A model generated the notes under the pieces. That model worked only from the letters and a program-made list of their open reading frames with translations, did no database searches and was not told where the DNA came from. The translations under genes and the position numbers were made by a program. Positions 1 to 9,178 of a stretch of 64,000 nucleotides of DNA are shown one piece after another. This DNA comes from Pseudomonas poae. Its GTDB lineage: Bacteria > Pseudomonadota > Gammaproteobacteria > Pseudomonadales > Pseudomonadaceae. The stretch lies in the NCBI RefSeq assembly GCF_001439785.1, contig NZ_JYLI01000010.1, positions 124,001 to 188,000 of the forward strand. Direction: 5' to 3'. Numbering within the stretch: the stretch's first letter is position 1; each line of letters begins with the position of its first letter.

Positions 1-51
1 GAAAGGGTTGGCGGCGGGTTGTCATCAAAGTTGGGGGCTAACGGAAGGATT

Positions 52-504
52 TCAAGGGCCGCAAGGTGCCTCGATCTTGAAATGCGCACGAGCGGTGGCA
101 ATCGGCTCTGCCGCCGCGCTTTGCCAGGCGGTGACCGAAACGTTGGCCACCCGCCGGCCCTGACGCCATACCTGGCAGGTGGCGTAGGTGTCGCGAAACT
201 GCCCGGCACGCAGGTAATCCAGGGAAAAATCGATGATTTTTGGCAGGCTCGGCGCGCCGGTGGACACCAGCAAGTGCAGCGCTGCCGACAGCTCCATGAA
301 GCCGGCAATCACTCCGCCATGCAGCGCCGGCAATATGGGGTTACCAATGTTGTCCTTGTTGGCCGGCAAGCGGAACAGCAATTCATCCCCCTGGCGCGTG
401 CATTGGATGCCGATCAGGTTGGCGTAAGGGATGAGTTCGAGCAGCGCTGTGTAATCGCCGCGCGCGCGGGCTTGTTCAAGGCGAGTGTTGAGGCGGTGCG
501 TCAT
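52..504 (-). CDS. PaaI-type hotdog-fold thioesterase
   Basis: A 150-residue single-domain protein of hotdog-fold length. The segment LHGGVIAGFMEL carries the HGG turn seen in PaaI/YigI-type acyl-CoA thioesterases, which hydrolyse acyl-CoA or aryl-CoA esters in the cytoplasm. The start is an ATG overlapping the stop of the upstream thioesterase gene by 4 bases (ATGA), so the two are surely translated together. The tandem may act as a heteromeric pair or on different chain lengths. The substrate cannot be told from sequence. Confidence 0.85.
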   Translation of the reverse strand: MTHRLNTRLEQARARGDYTALLELIPYANLIGIQCTRQGDELLFRLPANKDNIGNPILPALHGGVIAGFMELSAALHLLVSTGAPSLPKIIDFSLDYLRAGQFRDTYATCQVWRQGRRVANVSVTAWQSAAAEPIATARAHFKIEAPCGP

Positions 505-977
505 GCCTGATCTCCGTCGAGCGTGGCACTCAGGCCCTGTGCGCCTTTGAGCAGCTTGCCCATGCGCATGAACGTTCCCACCACATGGGCGATGGGTTGC
601 TGCGGATCATCCTGGTAGGCAAAGCCCCGCGTGAAGATAACGTCGGCGGTGACCCGGTAACACTGGGCAAACCCATAGACCGGCTGGTGCGGTGCGGCCG
701 GGTGCATATAGTCGATGCGCAGGTCCAGGGTCGGGCACACCTCGAACTCGGGCAATACACAGAGGGTGGCCATGCCGCAGGCGGTGTCCATCAGCGAGGT
801 AAGCGCGCCACCATGGATGACGCCGGTCTCGGGGTCGCCCACGATACCTGCCGCATAGGGCAGCAGCAGCGTCATGCCCCTATCGCTGGCTTCATGCACG
901 GTAATGCCCAGCACCTGGCAATGGCGCAAAGCGCAAACAAAGCGTGTTGCACGTTCCAGCAACGAGTTTTCGGTCAT
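501..977 (-). CDS. PaaI-type hotdog-fold thioesterase
   Basis: A 158-residue protein, first gene of the two-gene thioesterase unit. The motif GVIHGGALTSLMDTA is the classic PaaI/4HBT active-site region (HGG followed by the hotdog helix with Asp). It is predicted to be a cytoplasmic acyl-CoA thioesterase. It is related to, but clearly diverged from, the next gene, with which it overlaps by 4 bases. The ATG start lies opposite the lipoprotein gene that begins at 1136, leaving about 160 bases for two divergent promoters. Confidence 0.85.
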   Translation of the reverse strand: MTENSLLERATRFVCALRHCQVLGITVHEASDRGMTLLLPYAAGIVGDPETGVIHGGALTSLMDTACGMATLCVLPEFEVCPTLDLRIDYMHPAAPHQPVYGFAQCYRVTADVIFTRGFAYQDDPQQPIAHVVGTFMRMGKLLKGAQGLSATLDGDQA

Positions 978-1135
978 TGGGTCTAGACTCTTTTTGGCAG
1001 TGATCCGCGGAACAGGCAGTGCGGGTTTAAGTTCCTTGGCAGCCTTTGTTTATATATCTGCGCAATAAAAGGAACTAATGCTGAACCCTCAGGCTCGAAA
1101 GGCCAGAAGATATCTTCAATAAGGAGAAACACCCC

Positions 1136-1378
1136 ATGCGCAAGACTTTAGCTGTTTCCATGATGTTGGCTGCTGCCCTTGGCCTCGCTGCCTGCGACAA
1201 GAAATCCGAAGACAAAGCCCAAGACGCCGCTTCGCACTCTGAGCAAGCTCAGAAAGACATGGCGAAGGCTCAGGATAAAGTGAACGATGCTGCAAAAGAA
1301 AACGCCGAAGCTGCCAAAGCTCAGGCCGAATCGAACGCAGCCGCTGCAAAAGAAGCCACGCCTTCGACCGGTTCCTGA
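1136..1378 (+). CDS. small coiled-coil lipoprotein, function unknown
   Basis: An 80-residue protein with a signal peptide ending in the lipobox LAAC (lipidated Cys20), followed by a Lys/Glu/Ala/Gln-rich tail with no hydrophobic segment. The tail looks like a flexible or coiled-coil helix, as in small outer-membrane lipoproteins. It is not the OprI/Lpp sequence. A good Shine-Dalgarno (aaggag, about 1121-1126) lies just upstream, and an intrinsic terminator follows directly, so it is a monocistronic gene. The composition suggests an abundant structural or stress-related envelope protein, but this is inference only. Confidence 0.75.
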   Translation: MRKTLAVSMMLAAALGLAACDKKSEDKAQDAASHSEQAQKDMAKAQDKVNDAAKENAEAAKAQAESNAAAAKEATPSTGS

Positions 1379-1412
1379 TACCGCGGTCTGATGTAGCCTG
1401 GTTGTAAAAGAG

Positions 1413-1438
1413 AGCCCGCTTAATAGCGGGCTTTTCTT
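1413..1438 (+). terminator. intrinsic terminator of the small lipoprotein gene
   Basis: Perfect 8-bp stem AGCCCGCT/AGCGGGCT with a TAAT loop, followed by TTTCTTTG. It lies 35 bases after the stop codon of the lipoprotein gene. Confidence 0.9.
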
Positions 1439-1470
1439 TGTCTGGCGTTTTTAATTCGACATGCCTCTAA

Positions 1471-2208
1471 CTAAACCGCGTCCTTGACCGCCTCCGGCGA
1501 AGGCGTGTCTGTCTGCGTATACACCATCACTTGCAGCACATCGGAGTGAAACTCACGGCGATACAACACCACCACGACTCCGGCACTCATCAACATGAAC
1601 AGCCAGGGGCTGACAAACCACGCCAGCATGGTCATGCCAAAGTAATAGGCCCGCAGGCCGAAGTTGAACTGGTTGGCAGCCATGGAGATGACGCGCGCCG
1701 CCCTTAGCGCAAACGCCTTGCGCTCTTGCTCGGACACTTGGCGCTCACCGATCATCGGCGCTGATCCCACCAGCACCGCCGCGAAGTTGTACTGGCGCAT
1801 GCACCAACTGAACGTAAAAAACGCGTAGACGAACACCAGCGCCAGACACAGCAATTTGATTTCCGACATGCCCTGGGACGCCTGCTGCACCATGGGAATG
1901 TCCGCCAGCAGCGATACGGCGCGCTCCGAGGCGCCCAATACCGTAAGAATGCCGGCAAGGATGATCAGCGTGCTGGAGGCGAAAAACGAGGCGTTGCGCT
2001 CCAGATTACCGATCACGCTGGCGTCGGCGATGCGGTTGTCGCGCAGCAGCATGCGGCGCATCCAGTCTTCGCGATACAGGTGCAGCACGCTGGCCAGACA
2101 GGCGGTGTCGCCGGCTTTCCAGAGGGCATAACGGGTGTAACCGCCCCAGCACAGCACGAACCACAGGGCGGCGAGCATGTGGACTTGGTTGGTTTCGATG
2201 AACGACAT
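1471..2208 (-). CDS. DUF599 family membrane protein
   Basis: A 245-residue integral membrane protein with four or five hydrophobic helices: near the N-terminus, at about 66-86, 106-126, and two near 190-220. The segment AANQFNFGLRAYYFGM is typical of the DUF599 family, whose function is unknown. I start it at the ATG at 2208 because AGGAGC sits 5 bases upstream; a longer reading to 2226 lacks such a site. It is monocistronic, between the lipoprotein terminator and the brnQ terminator. Confidence 0.8.
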   Translation of the reverse strand: MSFIETNQVHMLAALWFVLCWGGYTRYALWKAGDTACLASVLHLYREDWMRRMLLRDNRIADASVIGNLERNASFFASSTLIILAGILTVLGASERAVSLLADIPMVQQASQGMSEIKLLCLALVFVYAFFTFSWCMRQYNFAAVLVGSAPMIGERQVSEQERKAFALRAARVISMAANQFNFGLRAYYFGMTMLAWFVSPWLFMLMSAGVVVVLYRREFHSDVLQVMVYTQTDTPSPEAVKDAV

Positions 2209-2249
2209 AGGGCTCCTGATAAACAAGAAAATATGGACACACAGTCAAC

Positions 2250-2280
2250 ATGTGAGAGCGAGCAAGCCCGCTCCCCTACT
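2250..2280. repeat. partial REP-like element
   Basis: The stretch tgtgagagcgagcaagcccg followed by ctcccc resembles one degraded unit of the Pseudomonas REP found elsewhere in the window (gtgggagcgggcttgcccgc). It is a single weak copy. Confidence 0.45.
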
Positions 2281-2320
2281 GACCGCGTTGCAACTCTAGA
2301 ACCTTGTCGACAAGCAGGCA

Positions 2321-2354
2321 TAAAAAATGCCCCGTATCGATTGATACGAGGCAT
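2321..2354 (-). terminator. intrinsic terminator after brnQ
   Basis: A 12-bp stem (2327-2338 with 2343-2354, one G-U pair) with a 4-base loop. On the minus strand it is followed by a run of T. It lies 24 bases beyond the brnQ stop codon. Confidence 0.9.
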
Positions 2355-2377
2355 TTCTGTGCAGCCGTGCCACCGTG

Positions 2378-3691
2378 TCAGGCAATCGCTTCGCTGCGCT
2401 TGCCAAGCATGCGATCCACCACCATCGCCACGACCAGCGTCATCACAGAGGGCACCAGCCAGGCCAGGCCCTGCTCGCTTAATGGCAAATGCGTCAGCTG
2501 TGCGGGCATCCAATTGGCGAGGCCGGCGCCCTTGAGCGCGTCGATGCCGCCAAAAATGAACGACACCAGCATCACCGGGCCGACGATACGGCCCTGCTCC
2601 TGCCAGAAGTCTTTGCAGAAGCTCAGCGCCACCAGCACGATGCACGGCGGGTAGATGGCGGTGAGGACCGGGATGGAGAACGCAATCAGCTTGGTCAGGC
2701 CCAGGTTGGACACGAACAGCGAGAACAACGCCAGGATCACCACCAGTGTCTTGTAGGACAGCGGCAGGATTTTGCTGAAGTACTCGGCGCAGGCGCAGGT
2801 CAGGCCCACGGCCGTCACCAGGCATGCCAGGGAGATCAGCACGGCCAGAAAGCCACTGCCCAGGGAGCCGAAGGTGCTTTGCACGTAAGCATGCAGCACG
2901 GCCGCGCCGTTGCTGGCGCCCGCCGCCACGGCATGACTGCCAGAGCCCAGGCGGAACAGGCTGATATACACCAGCGCCAGGCCCACGCCCGCGATCAGCC
3001 CGGCGATAATCGCGTAGCGGGTGATCAGCTTGGGCGATTCGACGCCGCGGGAGCGGATTGCGTTGACGATGACGATGCCGAACACCAGCGCACCCAGGGT
3101 ATCCATGGTCAGGTAGCCATTGATAAAGCCTTGGGAGAACGGCGCGGCGACGTATTCCGGCGTGGCGACGCCCACTTCACCGGCAGGCAGGGCAAACGCA
3201 GCGATACCGAGGATCGCCAGTGCGATGATCTTCAACGGCGCAAGGAAACGGCCGACGGTATCCAGCAGGCGCCCTGGGTACAGGGACACGAAGAACACCA
3301 CCAAAAAATACACCGAGCTATAGAGGAACAGCGCCAGCGGGCTTTCGCCGGTCAGCGGCGCCAGGCCGACTTCAAACGAAACGGTCGCGGTACGCGGGGT
3401 GGCGAACAGCGGGCCTACCGCCAGATAAGCCGCTGCCGCGAGCAGGCCGCCGGCGACTTTGCCGATCGGGCTGCTCAATGCATCCATGCCGCCGCCGACC
3501 TTGGCCAGGGCGATCACGGTGACCACCGGCAAACCGACTGCGGTGATGAGGAAGCCCAGCGCCGCCAACCAGACATGAGGCCCGGACTGCAAACCAACGA
3601 TAGGCGGGAAGATGATGTTGCCGGCGCCCACAAACAGCGCGAACGTCATGAAGCCCAGCGCCAGGATGTCCTGGCTTTTCAACACTTTCAT
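2378..3691 (-). CDS. brnQ: branched-chain amino acid carrier (LIVCS family)
   Basis: A 437-residue inner-membrane protein with about 12 hydrophobic helices and the LIVCS family opening [20 protein letters not shown]. It takes up leucine, isoleucine and valine with Na+ or H+. In P. aeruginosa the homologue BraB also follows sucD, so the context agrees. The start is the ATG at 3691; the in-frame extension to 3874 reads as basic non-membrane sequence that no family member has. It ends in its own terminator. The long upstream gap suggests separate regulation from sucCD. Confidence 0.93.
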   Translation of the reverse strand: MKVLKSQDILALGFMTFALFVGAGNIIFPPIVGLQSGPHVWLAALGFLITAVGLPVVTVIALAKVGGGMDALSSPIGKVAGGLLAAAAYLAVGPLFATPRTATVSFEVGLAPLTGESPLALFLYSSVYFLVVFFVSLYPGRLLDTVGRFLAPLKIIALAILGIAAFALPAGEVGVATPEYVAAPFSQGFINGYLTMDTLGALVFGIVIVNAIRSRGVESPKLITRYAIIAGLIAGVGLALVYISLFRLGSGSHAVAAGASNGAAVLHAYVQSTFGSLGSGFLAVLISLACLVTAVGLTCACAEYFSKILPLSYKTLVVILALFSLFVSNLGLTKLIAFSIPVLTAIYPPCIVLVALSFCKDFWQEQGRIVGPVMLVSFIFGGIDALKGAGLANWMPAQLTHLPLSEQGLAWLVPSVMTLVVAMVVDRMLGKRSEAIA

Positions 3692-3884
3692 TCGAGGAAA
3701 TACCACACTACTGAATCGGAATTTAGAGAGGGCTTCCCTGTGGATGAGGGAAATGCTGCCGGCCCTGGTGGGGGCCGACCGGTCCAGCGCTCGGCTTCCT
3801 TTTGGGATGCGGGCGCGTAAAGAGGCGGCTAGGGTACAGAAATAGGCTGACAAACGCACTGTTGCGGGGCGCACTGTCCGATAA

Positions 3885-3902
3885 GCGACATTTTAATGTC
3901 GC
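3885..3902. promoter_or_regulatory. perfect 18-bp palindrome upstream of brnQ
   Basis: GCGACATTTTAATGTCGC reads the same on both strands and is followed on the plus strand by gttttt. It lies about 195 bases upstream of the brnQ start. It could be a regulator site or a small rho-independent terminator. A 14/16 match to its core sits upstream of the hydrolase gene at 23073. Confidence 0.5.
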
Positions 3903-3936
3903 GTTTTTACACTTTTTGCAGAGTAATGCGACAACC

Positions 3937-4023
3937 TGTGGGAGCTGGCTTGCCTGCGACGCAGGCACCTCGGTGCATCAGCCAAACCGAGTCGATGCTT
4001 TCGCAGGCAAGCCAGCTCCCACA
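3937..4023. repeat. REP pair (BIME-like)
   Basis: Two inverted copies of the Pseudomonas REP unit (gtgggagctggcttgcctgc and its complement) separated by about 40 bases. They lie in the intergenic region beyond the sucD terminator. Confidence 0.9.
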
Positions 4024-4065
4024 CTGGAATGAGCTCAGCTCAAGAAACAGGAATACCCGGAATGC

Positions 4066-4093
4066 ACAAAGGCCACCCGAAGGTGGCCTTTGT
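4066..4093 (-). terminator. intrinsic terminator of the sdh-suc operon
   Basis: Perfect 12-bp stem acaaaggccacc/ggtggcctttgt with a CGAA tetraloop, 28 bases beyond the sucD stop. The T-rich side works on the minus strand. Confidence 0.9.
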
Positions 4094-4121
4094 GGAGTGA
4101 AGCGTCAGTTAAGCGCGAGGC

Positions 4122-5003
4122 TTACTTGACGGCCCAACCGGTCAGCTCGGCCAGGGCCTTGCCGATGTCTGCCAGCGAACGCACGGTTTTAACGCCTGCG
4201 TCCTGCAGTGCAGCGAATTTCTCGTCTGCAGTGCCTTTGCCGCCGGAGATGATTGCGCCCGCATGGCCCATGCGCTTGCCCGCAGGGGCAGTCACACCAG
4301 CGATGTAGGAAACAACCGGCTTGGTCACGTGGGCCTTGATGTAGGCCGCTGCTTCTTCTTCAGCCGAACCGCCGATCTCACCGATCATCACGATCGCTTC
4401 GGTCTTCGGGTCTTCCTGGAACAGCTTCAGGATGTCGATGAAGTTCGAACCCGGGATCGGGTCACCGCCGATGCCGACGCAAGTCGACTGACCGAAACCG
4501 GCGTCAGTGGTCTGCTTCACAGCTTCGTAGGTCAGGGTGCCGGAACGGGAAACGATACCGACCTTGCCTGGCAAGTGAATGTGACCTGGCATGATGCCGA
4601 TCTTGCATTCGCCTGGGGTGATCACGCCTGGGCAGTTAGGGCCGATCAGGACCACGCCCAGCTCGTCGCACTTAACCTTGGCGTCCAGCATGTCCAGGGT
4701 AGGAATGCCTTCGGTGATGCAGACGATCAGCTTGATGCCGCCGAATGCCGCTTCCAGGATGGAGTCCTTGCAGAAAGGTGCTGGAACGTAGATCACGCTG
4801 GCGGTGGCGCCAGTTTTTTCTACAGCATCTTTCACGGTGTTGAACACTGGCAGACCCAGGTGCTCGGTGCCGCCTTTGCCTGGCGTTACGCCGCCAACCA
4901 TCTTGGTGCCGTATTCGATGGCTTGCTGGGTGTGGAAGCTACCTTGCGAACCGGTAATACCCTGGCAGATAACTTTGGTGTCTTTATTGATCAGGACGCT
5001 CAT
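4122..5003 (-). CDS. sucD: succinyl-CoA synthetase, alpha subunit
   Basis: A 293-residue subunit that carries the phosphohistidine and binds CoA in the reaction succinyl-CoA + NDP + Pi to succinate + CoA + NTP. The N-terminal Rossmann CoA-binding region has [12 protein letters not shown]. The phosphorylated residue is His247 in [10 protein letters not shown]. The length is normal. Its ATG overlaps the sucC stop (TAATG), so the two subunits are translationally coupled. It is the last gene of the TCA block and is followed by a strong terminator. Confidence 0.98.
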   Translation of the reverse strand: MSVLINKDTKVICQGITGSQGSFHTQQAIEYGTKMVGGVTPGKGGTEHLGLPVFNTVKDAVEKTGATASVIYVPAPFCKDSILEAAFGGIKLIVCITEGIPTLDMLDAKVKCDELGVVLIGPNCPGVITPGECKIGIMPGHIHLPGKVGIVSRSGTLTYEAVKQTTDAGFGQSTCVGIGGDPIPGSNFIDILKLFQEDPKTEAIVMIGEIGGSAEEEAAAYIKAHVTKPVVSYIAGVTAPAGKRMGHAGAIISGGKGTADEKFAALQDAGVKTVRSLADIGKALAELTGWAVK

Positions 5004-6169
5004 TACTTGCCCTCCGCAGCTTTGACAACTTGTTGAGCAGCGTCGGTCAGGCTGGTAGCCGCGATGATGTTCAAACCGCTTTCTGCCAGTACTTTGGCGC
5101 CCAGTTCAGCGTTGTTACCTTCAAGGCGAACAACAACCGGGATTTTAACGCCGACTTCTTTCACTGCACCGATGATGCCTTCGGCAATCATGTCGCAACG
5201 AACGATGCCGCCGAAGATGTTGACCAGTACTGCTGCGACATTGGAGTCGGACAGGATGATCTTGAACGCTTCGGTAACGCGTTCCTTGGTGGCACCGCCG
5301 CCTACGTCGAGGAAGTTGGCTGGCTTGCCGCCATGCAGGTTGACGATGTCCATGGTACCCATGGCCAGACCGGCACCGTTGACCATGCAGCCAATGTTAC
5401 CTTCCAGGGCTACGTAGTTCAGTTCGAACTTGGCAGCGTGCGCTTCGCGCGGATCGTCCTGGGACGGATCGTGGAAAGTCTTCAGCTTGGGCTGACGGTA
5501 CATGGCGTTGGCGTCGATGTTGATCTTGGCGTCGAGGCAGTGCAGATCGCCGTCAGCCTTGATCACCAGCGGGTTCACTTCCAGCAGGGCCAGATCGTGA
5601 TCCTGGAACAGCTTGGCCAGACCTACGAAGATCTTGGCGAACTGGGCAACTTGCTTGCCTTCCAGGCCCAGCTGGAAAGCCAGCTCGCGACCCTGGAATG
5701 GCTGAGCGCCAACCAGTGGATCGATGGTGGCTTTCAGAATTTTTTCTGGGGTTTCGTGAGCGATTTTCTCGATGTCCACGCCACCTTCGGTGGAAGCCAT
5801 GAACACGATGCGACGGCTCGAACGGTCAACGACAGCGCCCAGGTACAGCTCTTTAGCGATATCAGTGCACGATTCAACCAGGATCTTGGTGACTGGCTGG
5901 CCATTGGCATCAGTCTGGTAAGTCACCAGACGCTTGCCCAGCCACTGCTGTGCGAAGGCCTTGGCGTCTTCTTTGCTGCGAACCAGCTTGACGCCGCCCG
6001 CTTTACCGCGACCACCAGCGTGGACCTGGGCTTTGACCACCCACTCGGTGCCGCCGATCTTGTCGCAAGCTTCTGCTGCTGCTTCCGGGGTGTCTACTGC
6101 GTAGCCCTTGGATACTGGCAGGCCGTATTCAGCGAACAGCTGCTTACCCTGATACTCGTGAAGATTCAT
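5003..6169 (-). CDS. sucC: succinyl-CoA synthetase, beta subunit
   Basis: A 388-residue subunit with an N-terminal ATP-grasp nucleotide-binding domain ([28 protein letters not shown]) and a C-terminal CoA-ligase domain ([16 protein letters not shown]). It forms the alpha-beta complex with SucD for substrate-level phosphorylation in the TCA cycle. The start is the ATG at 6169; the in-frame upstream codons lie outside the family consensus. A 204-base gap with inverted repeats separates it from lpdG, so an internal promoter or processing site is possible. Confidence 0.98.
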   Translation of the reverse strand: MNLHEYQGKQLFAEYGLPVSKGYAVDTPEAAAEACDKIGGTEWVVKAQVHAGGRGKAGGVKLVRSKEDAKAFAQQWLGKRLVTYQTDANGQPVTKILVESCTDIAKELYLGAVVDRSSRRIVFMASTEGGVDIEKIAHETPEKILKATIDPLVGAQPFQGRELAFQLGLEGKQVAQFAKIFVGLAKLFQDHDLALLEVNPLVIKADGDLHCLDAKINIDANAMYRQPKLKTFHDPSQDDPREAHAAKFELNYVALEGNIGCMVNGAGLAMGTMDIVNLHGGKPANFLDVGGGATKERVTEAFKIILSDSNVAAVLVNIFGGIVRCDMIAEGIIGAVKEVGVKIPVVVRLEGNNAELGAKVLAESGLNIIAATSLTDAAQQVVKAAEGK

Positions 6170-6203
6170 GCTTTTTACCGTCTTCGTTAGGTACTGCGCA
6201 TTC

Positions 6204-6337
6204 GGCGCTGCGCTCATTATGAGTGCCGCGCCACCTGTGACTGCTGCTTGCGCAACCTGCGGGGCTTATGGCCCGTAAAGCTGCACAAGGCTGCGTCCAG
6301 CGGATATTCCGCGGTGAGTCCTGCGCGCAAGACTCAC
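6204..6337. repeat. inverted repeats between lpdG and sucC
   Basis: There are two hairpin-forming stretches: an imperfect palindrome at 6204-6232 centred on CTCATTATGAG, and GTGAGTC/GACTCAC arms at 6314-6337. Neither has a T-run. They may mark mRNA processing or partial attenuation within the operon. Confidence 0.5.
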
Positions 6338-6373
6338 GACGGGCAACTCCGCCGTGGTTTCTTATTATCTCGC

Positions 6374-7903
<1,530 letters not shown>

Positions 7904-7910
7904 GCTTTTA

Positions 7911-9134
7911 TCAGATATCCAGCAGCAGACGCGCCGGGTCTTCCAGCAGGTTCTTGATGGTCACCAGGAAAGTCACGGCTTCTTTACCATCGATCAGGCG
8001 GTGATCGTACGACAGCGCCAGGTACATCATCGGGCGGATCACGACCTGGCCGTTGATGGCCATCGGACGCTGGATGATGTTGTGCATGCCCAGGATCGCG
8101 GCTTGCGGTGGGTTGACGATCGGCGTCGACATCATGGAACCGAAGGTACCACCGTTGGTGATGGTGAAGGTACCACCGGTCATCTCGTCGATGGTCAGCT
8201 TGCCGTCACGGGCTTTCTTGCCGAAGCCGGCGATGCCGCCTTCGATTTCAGCCAGGCTCATCAGCTCGGCGTTACGCAGTACCGGCACTACCAGGCCACG
8301 GTCGCTGGACACGGCGACGCCGACGTCTGCATAGCCGTGGTAGACGATATCGGTGCCATCGATGGAAGCGTTGACTGCCGGGTAGCGCTTGAGCGCTTCG
8401 GTAGCCGCTTTCACGAAGAACGACATGAAGCCCAGGCGCACGCCGTTGTGGCTCTTCTCGAACAGGTCCTTGTACTTCGAACGCAGGGCCATGACTTCGG
8501 TCATGTCGACTTCGTTGAAGGTGGTCAGCATCGCCATGTTCGACTGTGCTTCAACCAGGCGCTTGGCCACGGTGGCACGCACACGGGTCATCGGCACGCG
8601 CTTCTCGGTACGGTCGCCGGCGGCGAACACTGGCGCAGCAGCAGCCGGGGCGGCAGCCTTGGCCGGTGCGGCAGCAGGTGCGTTCTTCTTGGCTTCAACG
8701 GCGGCAACCACGTCTTCCTTGGTCACACGGCCATCTTTGCCGGTGCCCTTGACGGACGCCAGGTTGATGCCGTTTTCTTCGGCCAATTGACGCGCAGCCG
8801 GGGCGGCGATTGGATCTTCGCCACCTGCAGCCGGTGCGGCGGCAGGTGCAGCAGCAGCCGGTGCAGCAGCGGCAGCAGGCGCCGGAGCGGCAGCGCCGCC
8901 CTCTTCGATCGAGCCCAGCACCTGGTTCGACAGAACGGTAGCGCCTTCTTCGGCAACGATCGCGCCCAGTACGCCGTCGGCTTCGGCCAACACTTCCAGG
9001 ACGACTTTGTCAGTCTCGATGTCGACGATCAGGTCGTCACGCTTGACGGCCTCGCCCGGTTTCTTGTGCCAGGTGGCAACGGTGCCATCGGCAACCGATT
9101 CCGGGAATGACGGGGCTTTGATTTCGATAGCCAT
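7911..9134 (-). CDS. sucB: 2-oxoglutarate dehydrogenase E2 (dihydrolipoyl succinyltransferase)
   Basis: A 407-residue core subunit of the 2-oxoglutarate dehydrogenase complex. The single lipoyl domain has Lys43 in [11 protein letters not shown]. An Ala/Pro-rich linker follows (about 82-110), then the E1/E3-binding domain ([13 protein letters not shown]), a second Ala-rich linker (about 145-168) and the catalytic acyltransferase domain with His378 and Asp382 in HRLIDGKEA. It transfers the succinyl group to CoA. It sits between sucA and lpdG as expected. Confidence 0.98.
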   Translation of the reverse strand: MAIEIKAPSFPESVADGTVATWHKKPGEAVKRDDLIVDIETDKVVLEVLAEADGVLGAIVAEEGATVLSNQVLGSIEEGGAAAPAPAAAAAPAAAAPAAAPAAGGEDPIAAPAARQLAEENGINLASVKGTGKDGRVTKEDVVAAVEAKKNAPAAAPAKAAAPAAAAPVFAAGDRTEKRVPMTRVRATVAKRLVEAQSNMAMLTTFNEVDMTEVMALRSKYKDLFEKSHNGVRLGFMSFFVKAATEALKRYPAVNASIDGTDIVYHGYADVGVAVSSDRGLVVPVLRNAELMSLAEIEGGIAGFGKKARDGKLTIDEMTGGTFTITNGGTFGSMMSTPIVNPPQAAILGMHNIIQRPMAINGQVVIRPMMYLALSYDHRLIDGKEAVTFLVTIKNLLEDPARLLLDI

Positions 9135-9178
9135 TATCTGTAGGTCCTTAAAATTCGGTTTCAGTCAGCGCGAAGGCG

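Larger units (their letters stand above)
3692..4065. other. gene-free region between brnQ and sucD
   Basis: About 370 bases with no credible gene. It holds the brnQ upstream region, a perfect palindrome at 3885-3902 and a REP pair at 3937-4023. Short open frames here have no start signal or recognisable product. Confidence 0.6.

Noticed and set aside
2013..2825. Arginine-rich open frame between the DUF599 gene and brnQ
   Set aside because: It overlaps the terminator and the brnQ coding region in another frame and has no recognisable domain.
8640..8900. GC-rich low-complexity tract (gcagc/ggtgc repeats) in sucB
   Set aside because: It codes for the normal Ala/Pro-rich linkers of the E2 subunit.
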